NCBI GenBank assembly: GCA_038232655.1
Contig: JBBSNM010000025.1
Coordinates: 1-29,161 of the forward strand
Direction of reading: 5' to 3'
DNA length: 29,161 nucleotides
From: JACCVL01 sp038232655
GTDB taxonomy: Bacteria > Actinomycetota > Actinomycetes > Propionibacteriales > Nocardioidaceae
The notes below the pieces were generated by a model that was not told where the DNA came from, did no database searches, and was given only the letters and a program-made list of their open reading frames with translations. How positions within the stretch are numbered: position 1 is the first letter of the stretch; every line of letters starts with the position of its first letter. Below are positions 22,370 to 29,161 of the stretch, one piece after another. A program made the position numbers and the translations under genes.

Positions 22370-22819
22370 ATGGTTTCCCCCCGAGTCCGCAAGATCGCCG
22401 AGCGCATCCATGTGATCGTGGCCGAGATGCTGGAGCGTCGTATCAAGGACCCCCGGCTGGGGTTCGTGACCGTCACCGACGTGCGCGTCACGGGCGACAC
22501 CCAGCAGGCGACGATCTTCTACACCGTGCTCGGTGAGGCGACCGACATCGAGGCCACCGCGGTGGCCCTGCGGAGCGCGACCGGGGTGATCCGCTCCGAG
22601 GTCGGCAAGCAGCTGGCCATGCGGCACACCCCGTCGATCGACTTCGTCCTCGACGCGGTCCCCGAGAACGCCCGGCACATCGACGACCTGCTGGCCCGCG
22701 CTCAGGCCAGCGATGCGGAGGTGGCCCGCCGGGCGGCCGGCGCGGCCTACGCGGGCGACGCCGACCCGTACCGCCATCCAGCCAACGAGCCGCCTGCAGA
22801 CCCCGACGGGCCGCGCTGA
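22370..22819 (+). CDS. rbfA: 30S ribosome-binding factor A
   Basis: RbfA assists late 30S maturation and cold adaptation. The 149-residue protein has the KH-like domain: RVRKIAERIHVIVAEMLERR, DPRLGFVTVTDVRVTGD and the end of the fold HTPSIDFVLDAVPENARHID. The C-terminal tail (EVARRAAGAAYAGDADPYRH and on) is a typical actinobacterial extension. ATG 22370 has GAGGAG 5 nt upstream. The stop is 1 nt before the truB GTG, so the two are co-translated. Confidence 0.96.
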   Translation: MVSPRVRKIAERIHVIVAEMLERRIKDPRLGFVTVTDVRVTGDTQQATIFYTVLGEATDIEATAVALRSATGVIRSEVGKQLAMRHTPSIDFVLDAVPENARHIDDLLARAQASDAEVARRAAGAAYAGDADPYRHPANEPPADPDGPR

Positions 22820-22820
22820 G

Positions 22821-23729
22821 GTGTCCCCGGCGCCGGGTCCGGACGGTGTGCTGGTGGTCGACAAGCCGGCCGGGTGGACGTCGCACGACGTGGTTGCCCG
22901 GGCGCGCCGGCTCGTCGGAACCCGCCGGGTCGGGCATGCCGGCACCCTGGACCCGATGGCCACCGGGGTGCTGGTTCTCGGCGTCGGACGTGGCACCCGC
23001 CTGCTCGGCCAGCTGGCGCTCACCCGCAAGCGGTACACCGCAACGATCCGGCTCGGCTCCGCGACGGTGACCGACGACGCCGAAGGCGAGGTCACCGCCC
23101 GGCAACCGACCGACGGGATCGGCGAACAGCAGGTGCGGATGGCGGCGCAGCGCTTCGTCGGTGCGATCGAGCAGGTCCCGTCCACGGTCTCCGCGGTCAA
23201 GGTCGACGGTGAGCGGGCCTACGCTCTCGCGCGTCGCGGCGAGCAGCCGCGCCTGGCGGCCCGCCAGGTCACGGTGCATGCGCTGGACGTCACCAACGTG
23301 CGCCTCGGCACCGAGCAGGTGGACGTGGACGTGGTGGTGGAGTGCTCCACGGGCACCTACATCAGGGCGCTGGCCCGTGACCTGGGCGCCCAGCTCAGTG
23401 TCGGCGGGCACCTCACGGCCCTGCGCCGCACCCGGGTGGGGCCGTTCGGGCTCGACCTCGCCCGCACGCTGGCCGACCTCGAGCACGGCAGCGCCCGGCT
23501 GCTGTCACTCGCCGAGGCGGCGGGAGCGGTCCTCCCGACCGTGCTGTGCGATGGCGACCAGGCGCGGGCGGTGTCGCACGGTCGGGCGTTGGACGCCCTG
23601 GCAGGAACCGACGGTCCGGTCGCTCTCGTCGACGACACCGGCCGGCTGCTGGCCCTGTATGAGCGGAAGGGGGAAGCGGCCCGCGCCCTGGTCGTTTTTG
23701 CACCCGCACGCGGTGAAGGGTTTAGGTAG
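22821..23729 (+). CDS. truB: tRNA pseudouridine(55) synthase
   Basis: TruB makes pseudouridine-55 in the T-loop of tRNAs. The 302-residue protein has GVLVVDKPAGWTSHDVVARA, the catalytic aspartate D44 in GHAGTLDPMATGVLVLGV, KRYTATIRLGSATVTDDAEG, VPSTVSAVKVDGERAYALAR and the STGTYIRALARDLG block, followed by the C-terminal TruB domain with VALVDDTGRLLALYER. GTG 22821 is 1 nt after the rbfA stop and immediately before the conserved GPDGVLVVDKP. In most actinomycetes ribF follows closely; here it is 3.8 kb away. Confidence 0.97.
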   Translation: MSPAPGPDGVLVVDKPAGWTSHDVVARARRLVGTRRVGHAGTLDPMATGVLVLGVGRGTRLLGQLALTRKRYTATIRLGSATVTDDAEGEVTARQPTDGIGEQQVRMAAQRFVGAIEQVPSTVSAVKVDGERAYALARRGEQPRLAARQVTVHALDVTNVRLGTEQVDVDVVVECSTGTYIRALARDLGAQLSVGGHLTALRRTRVGPFGLDLARTLADLEHGSARLLSLAEAAGAVLPTVLCDGDQARAVSHGRALDALAGTDGPVALVDDTGRLLALYERKGEAARALVVFAPARGEGFR

Positions 23730-23779
23730 GCCGGGGAAGGGCACTGGGTCTGCGACGCGTCGACCTGACGGGAGTAGCC

Positions 23780-24913
23780 ATGAGCGCCGACCTCGGTGCC
23801 CCGCGACGGTACGAGTCACGGGAGGCCGATCCGTACTCGGTCACCGTGCTTGCCCCGCTCGGTGACCCCGAGGTGCGTAGCGACCTCGAGCGGCCCGAGG
23901 CCGCGGTGCTGGAGATCTTCTCGGAGGTGGCCCGGCTGGCCCGGGTCGAGGGTCGGGCGCCGGCACAGGTGCTGCCGGTGCGCCGCAGGGAGCAGACCGT
24001 GCCGTACGGCGCTCGCCGCCGCTCGGTGGAGATGCTGGACGCCACCACGCTGGAGGACGTCGCGGAAGCCCTCGGCGACAACGCGTGCCGGGTGGTGCAT
24101 GCCGTCGGCTGGGAAGCCGGCGTGGTTGCCTCGGCCGTGAGCCAGAGCAACATCACGGTCGAGGGTGGTTCGCGCTCGGTCGTCGTGCTCGAGCCGTTGG
24201 GGGCACCCGGCACGCCGGAGTGGAGCCTGGCCGACCACGCGTCGGCTCTCATCGTGCAGTCGGCCCAGCATCGCCTCGAGTCGCTGCGCCACGGCGTCCC
24301 CGCCGGGTTGCTGCACGTGGTGCCGCCAGCGGCACCACGCTGCCCCATCGACCTGCAGACCGACGGATCCGCGGAACGCGCCCCGGTGCTGGCGGTCGTC
24401 GGCGACGGGCTGAGCCCGATGGTTCTCGACGTGGTCGAGCGGATTCTGCGCGCCTCGGCAGATGTGCACCTGGTCTTCGCGGGCACGGCTGGACGGGACT
24501 CGCGGTTGCGCCGCCATGCCACCACCATGCGCTCGTGGCCCGCGGCCATGTCGGCGCGGCTGCACGCGGCGGCGACGGTGACCTGGCCGCTGCTGGCAAA
24601 GGTCGACGGCGTGATCGACGTCGCCACACCCCACGCCGCCCCGCGAGCCCCGCTGGCCGCGATGGCGGCGTCGCGCCCCGTGCTGGCGATCGGTGACAGC
24701 CCGGCAGGGGAGGTCGTGAGCCACGGCGAGACCGGTGTGTGCCTGCCCGGCGTCGACCCGGCCCGGCTGGCGGCGGGGCTCGGGGGCGTTCTCGCCGACC
24801 AAGCGCTGATGCGCCGGCTGGGCCGGGCGGGGCGCATGCGCTACCTGCGTGAGCACGCGCCCGACGCCCGGGCGCGGCGGTTGGCCAACGTCTACGACTC
24901 GGCGGTTGACTGA
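23780..24913 (+). CDS. GT4-like glycosyltransferase, degenerate active site
   Basis: A 377-residue GT-B fold protein. The N-terminal half has VVHAVGWEAGVVASA, the position where GT4 enzymes read HxH/DxxAG, and ALIVQSAQHRLESLRHGVPA, the usual link ahead of the C-terminal nucleotide-sugar domain. That domain ends with ASRPVLAIGDSPAGEVVSHG, ETGVCLPGVDPARLAAGL and LGRAGRMRYLREH, standard GT4 C-terminal elements. The acidic EX7E motif expected just before is not there: HAAPRAPLAAMAASRPVL has alanine or proline where the two glutamates normally sit. ATG 23780 has CGGGAG upstream. It overlaps the GAF-ANTAR gene tail to tail by 22 bp. Function unknown; reduced or altered catalysis, or a binding role, is inferred. 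Confidence 0.72.
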   Translation: MSADLGAPRRYESREADPYSVTVLAPLGDPEVRSDLERPEAAVLEIFSEVARLARVEGRAPAQVLPVRRREQTVPYGARRRSVEMLDATTLEDVAEALGDNACRVVHAVGWEAGVVASAVSQSNITVEGGSRSVVVLEPLGAPGTPEWSLADHASALIVQSAQHRLESLRHGVPAGLLHVVPPAAPRCPIDLQTDGSAERAPVLAVVGDGLSPMVLDVVERILRASADVHLVFAGTAGRDSRLRRHATTMRSWPAAMSARLHAAATVTWPLLAKVDGVIDVATPHAAPRAPLAAMAASRPVLAIGDSPAGEVVSHGETGVCLPGVDPARLAAGLGGVLADQALMRRLGRAGRMRYLREHAPDARARRLANVYDSAVD

Positions 24914-25650
24914 CCCGCGGGCTCCAGCTGTGCGGCGACCTCCTCCGCGTCGCGGTCGGGGGAGGCAGAGCCGTCGGGTAGCGCACGCGTGGTCACGAGC
25001 TGCTCGGCCACGACCCGGAGCTTGACGTTGTGGTGCTGCGAGTAGCGCCGAAGCACGGCGAACGCACGCTGTTGGTCGAGACCGAAGCGCTCCATCAGAA
25101 TCCCCTGCGCCAGCCCCACCAGGTGCCGGGAGTCGATCGCCCGCCGCAGGTGTGACTCGTTGCGGGACCGCCCGAGGGCAACCGCGGCGTGGGCGGCATA
25201 GACCTCGGCAACCTGCAGGTCGTCGTTGCCGAAGTGCCCGGGTTCGGCGGAGTAGATGTTCAGTGCGCCGAGGGTGGTCTCGTCGTGGTACAGCTGGACG
25301 CCGAGCGTGCTGCGCAGCCCGAGGTTCTTGGCGCGCCAGGCCCACCTCGGCCACCGCTCGTCGGCGAGGGTGTCATCGATGCGGTAGCTGCGCCCGTCAA
25401 CGAATGCCTGCAGACACGGGCCCTCGCCCAGCTCGTACTGCGCCTGGTCGCCGGCGCGCACCACCTCGTGCGACGCCGCGCCCGTCTCGACCTTCTTCGT
25501 ACGGGCCTCGCTGTACGAGATACCGGCGTAGTCGCAGTCCAGCGCCTTCAGCGCGAGCTCGACGATGCGCTCGAGGGTCTCGTCGACGGTGGGTGCCTCG
25601 TTGAGCGAGCGCGCCAGCTCGGCGAAGTCGTCATGATCGGGAACGCGCAT
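24892..25650 (-). CDS. GAF-ANTAR RNA-binding regulator
   Basis: This 252-residue regulator has an N-terminal GAF sensor (about residues 18-160; YELGEGPCLQAFVDGRSYRI, STLGVQLYHDETTLGALNIY) and a C-terminal ANTAR domain (about 165-222; RHLVGLAQGILMERFGLDQQ, AFAVLRRYSQHHNVKLRVVA). ANTAR domains bind paired RNA hairpins and prevent transcription termination, often in response to a signal sensed by the attached domain. The ATG 25650 has no Shine-Dalgarno; TAACAAT begins about 13 nt before it, an imperfect -10, so leaderless expression is possible. It is divergent from the CDP-alcohol phosphotransferase and overlaps the glycosyltransferase 3' end. Its RNA targets are not identifiable here. Confidence 0.88.
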   Translation of the reverse strand: MRVPDHDDFAELARSLNEAPTVDETLERIVELALKALDCDYAGISYSEARTKKVETGAASHEVVRAGDQAQYELGEGPCLQAFVDGRSYRIDDTLADERWPRWAWRAKNLGLRSTLGVQLYHDETTLGALNIYSAEPGHFGNDDLQVAEVYAAHAAVALGRSRNESHLRRAIDSRHLVGLAQGILMERFGLDQQRAFAVLRRYSQHHNVKLRVVAEQLVTTRALPDGSASPDRDAEEVAAQLEPAGQSTAES

Positions 25651-25831
25651 GGGCGATTGTTACACCCTCTCGACGCCGACGCCCAGGCAACCAACCGCTT
25701 CGGTCGTCGTTGCTGGCGCCCGACGGCTCCTGGGCCGCGCAGGCCCCGACCGGCTAGCAGAACCGCCTGCCCATGAGAGACTCGAGCGAGCATCCGACCC
25801 TGACCACCGCACAGCCGCCCGGGAGATTCCC

Positions 25832-26575
25832 CTGACGACCTACGAAGTGGCGCATGAGCCGGTGGTCGAGTCCAAGAAGCTGCGACTCGCCGGGCTCGCC
25901 GTCCACGTCTACACCGCCAGCGGTTCGGTGTTGGCCCTGCTGATCGTCGTGGCCGCCATGGACGGCGACGCCATCCGTGCGCTGTGGCTCGGGTTGATCG
26001 CCCTGGTCATCGACGGCACCGACGGCATGCTCGCCCGCAGGCTGCGGGTCAAGCAGACGATCCCGTGGTTCGACGGCGCGCGGCTCGACGACATCGTCGA
26101 CTACCTCACCTACGCGTTCGCGCCGATGGTGCTGCTGTGGACGGGCGGCTACCTGCCCGCCGGCATGGGTGGCGCGATGCTGGCCGCGCTCCCGCTGCTG
26201 GCGTCGAGCTACCAGTTCTGCCGCGTCGACGCCAAGACCGAGGACCACTTCTTTCTCGGCTTCCCCAGCTACTGGAACGTCGTCGCGTTCTACGTCGTCG
26301 TGCTGGGGCTGGGGCAGACCCCGACTGCCCTGCTGTTGCTGACCTGCGCGGTGCTGGTGTTCGTGCCGGTGCGCTACATCTACCCGTCGCGCACCGTCGC
26401 CTTCCGGCGGCTCAACCTCGCGCTGACCGCAGGGTGGTTGACCGCCTACGCAGCGCTGCTGACGCAGATGCCCGATCCGCACCCGGGCGTGGTCGGGCTG
26501 TCGTTGGCCTATCTCGGCTACTACGCCGCCCTCAGCATCTACCTCACGGTAAACGGCCGGCGACAGCGGGCCTGA
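25832..26575 (+). CDS. CDP-alcohol phosphotransferase, phosphatidylcholine synthase-like
   Basis: An integral membrane enzyme of the phosphatidylcholine synthase (Pcs) branch of CDP-alcohol phosphotransferases, which join CDP-diacylglycerol to an alcohol. The signature is DGTDGMLARRLRV, followed by GARLDDIVDY, with the four aspartates and the AR pair of the metal/CDP site. About eight hydrophobic helices are visible. The start is uncertain. The open frame runs to 25649, but the conserved part begins near LTTYEVAHEPVVESKKLRLA. GGGAG (25821-25825) lies 6 nt before a CTG at 25832, while the first good canonical start, GTG 25847, lacks a ribosome-binding site; I give 25832 (247 residues). Choline versus another alcohol cannot be decided. 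Confidence 0.8.
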   Translation: MTTYEVAHEPVVESKKLRLAGLAVHVYTASGSVLALLIVVAAMDGDAIRALWLGLIALVIDGTDGMLARRLRVKQTIPWFDGARLDDIVDYLTYAFAPMVLLWTGGYLPAGMGGAMLAALPLLASSYQFCRVDAKTEDHFFLGFPSYWNVVAFYVVVLGLGQTPTALLLLTCAVLVFVPVRYIYPSRTVAFRRLNLALTAGWLTAYAALLTQMPDPHPGVVGLSLAYLGYYAALSIYLTVNGRRQRA

Positions 26576-26578
26576 GCC

Positions 26579-27490
26579 ATGGCCGTCGGTCTCGGGGCGG
26601 CACTGCTGGCGGCCGTCGTGTTCGGCTCGGCCGCACTCTTGCAGGCCACCGGTGCTCGCCGGTTGCCCCCGGCCAGCGGGCTCGACCCCAGGATGCTCAT
26701 CTTGTTGCTGCGCGAGCCAGCCTTCCTGGCCGCCGTGCTGTGCAACGTGGCGGGCTTCCTGCTGCACCTGGTGGCCATCCGCCAGCTGCCGCTGTTCCTC
26801 GCGCAGGCCGGTATCGCGGTCAGCCTGGCCGTTACCGCCCTGCTGGCCGTACGCATCTTCGGCGACCCGCTCAGCGGGCCCGAGTGGGCCGCGGTGGCCG
26901 GGGTCTGCACCGGACTGGCGGTGCTCACGGCGGCTGCGGGCCAGACCGGTGAGCAGCGCGCCACCGGCACGTTGGAGGTCGCGCTGGCCGCGGGCCTGCT
27001 GGCCATCGCCGGCGGGGGTGCACTGGCAGCCCGACGACGGGGCACCGTGTCGACGTCGCTGCTCAGTGCACTTGCCGGCCTGGGCTTCGCCACCACCGCG
27101 GTTGCCGCTCGTCTGCTGCCCGGGCTGTCACTGACGGCCGTGTTGACCGCACCCGCGGCCTACCTGCTCGCCGCCGCAGGTGCGCTGGCCTTCCTGCTCT
27201 ACTCCGTGGCGCTGCAACGCGGCGCCGTCACCGCGGCCACGGCGCCGATGATCGTGCTGCAGACCGTCACCCCGTCGGTGGTGGGCGTGCTGGCGCTGGG
27301 GGACGCGGTGCGTTCGGGCTGGCTGCTGCCGGCAGCGGCCGGGCTGGTCGCCACGGTCGCCGGCGGTATCGTCCTGGCTCGCTACGACGGCCTTCGGGCA
27401 GCGTCGACGAGCGCTCGGGGGGCGGCTCACGATGAGGTGCGAGGCTGCGCCGAGTCCCGACCGCAGACGTCCGAGGAGCCTGACCAATGA
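26579..27490 (+). CDS. DMT-superfamily-like multi-spanning membrane protein
   Basis: The 303-residue protein has about nine hydrophobic segments separated by short loops (for example GLGAALLAAVVFGSAALLQA, FLAAVLCNVAGFLLHLVAI, EWAAVAGVCTGLAVLTAA, GWLLPAAAGLVATVAGGIVLA). The pattern of two related halves and MIVLQTVTPSVVGVLALGD resembles drug/metabolite (EamA-type) transporters, but the two EamA repeats are weak. The C-terminal 35 residues are polar and disordered. ATG 26579 follows the phosphotransferase stop by 3 nt. Its stop overlaps the ribF start as ATGA, so it is coupled to ribF. Its substrate is unknown; coupling to flavin cofactor synthesis hints at, but does not show, a flavin link. 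Confidence 0.7.
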   Translation: MAVGLGAALLAAVVFGSAALLQATGARRLPPASGLDPRMLILLLREPAFLAAVLCNVAGFLLHLVAIRQLPLFLAQAGIAVSLAVTALLAVRIFGDPLSGPEWAAVAGVCTGLAVLTAAAGQTGEQRATGTLEVALAAGLLAIAGGGALAARRRGTVSTSLLSALAGLGFATTAVAARLLPGLSLTAVLTAPAAYLLAAAGALAFLLYSVALQRGAVTAATAPMIVLQTVTPSVVGVLALGDAVRSGWLLPAAAGLVATVAGGIVLARYDGLRAASTSARGAAHDEVRGCAESRPQTSEEPDQ

Positions 27491-28434
27491 GCGTGTGGCG
27501 CCAGCTGAGCGCGATCTCGGTCGAGGGGCCCACGGTCGTGACGGTGGGCAACTTCGACGGCGTGCACCTCGGCCACCGGGTGGTGCTCACCCGCTCGGCC
27601 GAGGTGGCACGCCGCCGCGGCGGCGTGCCGGTGGTCGCGGTCACCTTCGACCCGCACCCGCTGCTGGTTCTGGCGCCGGCGCGCGCGCCGGCCATGCTGA
27701 CCGACATCGATCAGCGCGTCGAGTTGCTGCGTGCGGCCGGGGTCGACCACGTGGTCGTGCTGGCGTTCAATCGGGGGGTGGCGGGCTGGTCACCATCGGA
27801 GTTCATCGTCTGGGTGCTGGTCGATGCGCTGCAGGCGGCGGCGGTCGTCGTGGGCGCGGACTTCCGCTTCGGCGCCCGCGCCGCCGGTGATGTCGAGACG
27901 TTGCGCAGCGAGGGCGCCAGGCTGGGCTTCACCGCCGAGGTGGTCGAGCTCGCCGCCGGTGGGCAGACCGCTTCCTGGTCGTCGAGCGCGGCACGCGCCG
28001 CCCTCGACCGTGGCGACGTCGCCGCCGCCGCAACAATCCTCGGCCGCCACCATGCCGTGCGCGGCGTCGTCGTCGAGGGCGAGCGGCGCGGTCGGACGCT
28101 GGGCTACCCCACCGCCAACGTGCCCGCCGCGGCATCGGTCGCGGTGCCCGCGGACGGTGTGTATGCGGGGACGTTGCGGCGGCGAGACCAGCCGGGCGCC
28201 TCCGCCCTGCCCGCGGCCATCAGCGTCGGCACCAACCCCACCTTCGACCAGGTCTCGCGACGCATCGAGGCGTACGTCTTGGACCGCGACGATCTCGAGC
28301 TGTACGGGGTGCCGGTCGAGGTAGCTTTCCACGACTACCTGCGTGGCCAGGTCCGCTTCGACGACGTCGCCGAGCTGGTCGACCAGATGGCTCGCGACGT
28401 CGATGACGCCCGGGCCGCGTTCAGGCGCCGGTGA
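27487..28434 (+). CDS. ribF: Bifunctional riboflavin kinase/FAD synthetase
   Basis: RibF phosphorylates riboflavin to FMN and adenylates FMN to FAD. The 315-residue protein has the adenylyltransferase motif TVGNFDGVHLGHRVVL, TFDPHPLLVL and VVGADFRFGARAAG, then the kinase domain with GRTLGYPTANV, PADGVYAG, AISVGTNPTFD and the EAYVLDRDDLELYG end. The adenylyltransferase SSS-TR-type motif reads SSSAARAALDRGDV, a little looser than the usual SSTxIR. ATG 27487 overlaps the transporter stop; GAGGAG lies upstream (27473-27480 region). No FMN riboswitch precedes it. It converges tail to tail with the SGNH gene (14-bp overlap). Confidence 0.95.
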   Translation: MSVWRQLSAISVEGPTVVTVGNFDGVHLGHRVVLTRSAEVARRRGGVPVVAVTFDPHPLLVLAPARAPAMLTDIDQRVELLRAAGVDHVVVLAFNRGVAGWSPSEFIVWVLVDALQAAAVVVGADFRFGARAAGDVETLRSEGARLGFTAEVVELAAGGQTASWSSSAARAALDRGDVAAAATILGRHHAVRGVVVEGERRGRTLGYPTANVPAAASVAVPADGVYAGTLRRRDQPGASALPAAISVGTNPTFDQVSRRIEAYVLDRDDLELYGVPVEVAFHDYLRGQVRFDDVAELVDQMARDVDDARAAFRRR

Positions 28435-29161
28435 ACAGCGCGGCGATGATCCGTTGCGCTCGCAGCGTGAGGGTGCCGGCGGGGCGAACGTCGGCCCGCC
28501 GCGCGGCGCGACGCTGCATGCCCGGCGAGACCGGCTCACCGGTGAGCCGCGCGTGCGCCGCGGCCGCAGTGGCCCGCATACCGGCGGCGTACGGGTGGAA
28601 GGCCAGGGCGCGCGTTGCCACGGTGGTGCGGCCATTGACCCATGCGTCGGCGCCGGCACAGACGCCGTGGCCCCGCGAGGCCCGGTAGGTGTCCACGAAC
28701 AGCGCGCCCACCCGAGCGGCCGCACGTTCGAGCGCATCGTTGAGCGCGCGCTGCACGCTGTCTGCCCAGCCGTAGTCGCCGCGGGCCAACGGCAGTGCCG
28801 GGCAGGTGCCCGTGCTCGGGAAGATCCGGGGGTAGCCGATCACGGCGACCAGCGCGTCGGGCCCCGCCGCCAAGGCAACCCCGCGCAGACCGGCCGCCAG
28901 CCGTTGTTCGACCCGGTTCGCCCTCGCCAGCAGCGTGTCGGTGCCGGTCGAGTTGACGAAGCGGTCACGGCAGGGCGACCCCCGCGGGTCTCCGGCAGCC
29001 AACCCGACGCACCGCCCGGCCAGGGTGCCAAAGATGTCGAAGTCGTTGCCCCCCATTCCCACCGTCACCAGGTCGGTGCCCGCGGTCAGCGCCGAGCCCT
29101 GCCAACGCAGGTCGCTGGTAGTGGCTCCCGCACAGCTCATGTCGACGATACGACGGGCGTC
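28421..29161 (-). CDS. SGNH/GDSL hydrolase, 5' partial
   Basis: Only the C-terminal 247 codons are visible; translation stays open to the right edge. The frame reads IVDMSCAGATTSDL at the start of what is visible, the usual segment downstream of the GDSYTAG nucleophile block, so the signal peptide and serine are outside the window. Block III, VTVGMGGNDFDIFGTL, and the catalytic histidine in LAFHPYAAGM are present. No Asp sits at the usual DxxH position, as in Streptomyces lipase/esterases that rely on a Ser-His dyad. Cysteines in CVGLAAGDPRGSPC fit a disulfide-bonded secreted enzyme. Substrate (lipid, ester or glycan) is unknown. It is antisense to the ribF end. Confidence 0.85.
   Translation of the reverse strand, partial: DARRIVDMSCAGATTSDLRWQGSALTAGTDLVTVGMGGNDFDIFGTLAGRCVGLAAGDPRGSPCRDRFVNSTGTDTLLARANRVEQRLAAGLRGVALAAGPDALVAVIGYPRIFPSTGTCPALPLARGDYGWADSVQRALNDALERAAARVGALFVDTYRASRGHGVCAGADAWVNGRTTVATRALAFHPYAAGMRATAAAAHARLTGEPVSPGMQRRAARRADVRPAGTLTLRAQRIIAALFTGA

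Noticed and set aside
27400..27486. FMN riboswitch upstream of ribF
   Set aside because: ribF starts inside the preceding gene with no leader; no FMN aptamer could fit.

Overview
The window is very GC-rich, densely packed chromosomal DNA from an actinomycete. GTG starts are frequent, there are ATGA/GTGA overlaps, and many genes have a TANNNT -10 box only 7-8 nt before the start codon. The order dxr-rseP(rip1)-ispG-GNAT matches the Mycobacterium tuberculosis Rv2870c-Rv2867c block. Together with proS, rimP-nusA-ylxR-infB-DUF503-rbfA-truB and ribF it fits Actinomycetota, with a Nocardioides-like (Propionibacteriales) genome as my best but unproven guess. I see no tRNA, rRNA, CRISPR array or intact mobile element.

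Region 1 (1-8300) is a catabolic block for diamines and omega-amino acids. It holds a class III aminotransferase (minus, cut by the window edge), a divergent agmatinase/guanidinobutyrase-family ureohydrolase, a glutaryl-CoA-dehydrogenase-like acyl-CoA dehydrogenase (minus), an aminobutyraldehyde-type aldehyde dehydrogenase overlapping a saccharopine-dehydrogenase-fold protein, and a GabT-type 4-aminobutyrate aminotransferase (minus). Read together, these could take agmatine or guanidinobutyrate, putrescine and possibly cadaverine through aminoaldehydes and omega-amino acids to semialdehydes, with a possible C5 exit through glutaryl-CoA. Two nearly identical 17-bp dyads (1324-1340 and 3936-3952) lie upstream of the two plus-strand units and look like a shared operator. 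A decayed ECF sigma factor fragment (about 3597-3905) sits in the gap between the acyl-CoA dehydrogenase and the aldehyde dehydrogenase.

Region 2 (8342-16120) runs rightward: dxr, rseP and ispG (two MEP-pathway isoprenoid enzymes flanking a site-2 protease), a two-part GNAT protein, a CapA-like lipoprotein with a small tandem repeat, and proS. A leftward pair of ferritin-like proteins (16146-17122) follows, fired from a promoter back-to-back with that of rimP.

Region 3 (17224-23729) is the translation and transcription block: rimP, nusA, ylxR/rnpM, infB, DUF503, rbfA and truB. Region 4 (23780-27490) separates truB from ribF, which are commonly neighbours. It holds a degenerate GT4-like glycosyltransferase, a GAF-ANTAR regulator (minus), a phosphatidylcholine-synthase-like CDP-alcohol phosphotransferase and a DMT-like transporter whose stop overlaps the ribF start. 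ribF (27487-28434) converges on a 5'-truncated SGNH/GDSL hydrolase at the right edge.

No single stretch is clearly a new system. The most interesting parts are the diamine block with its shared dyads and unexplained saccharopine-dehydrogenase-like enzyme, the strong hairpin at 6766-6822, and the insertion between truB and ribF.
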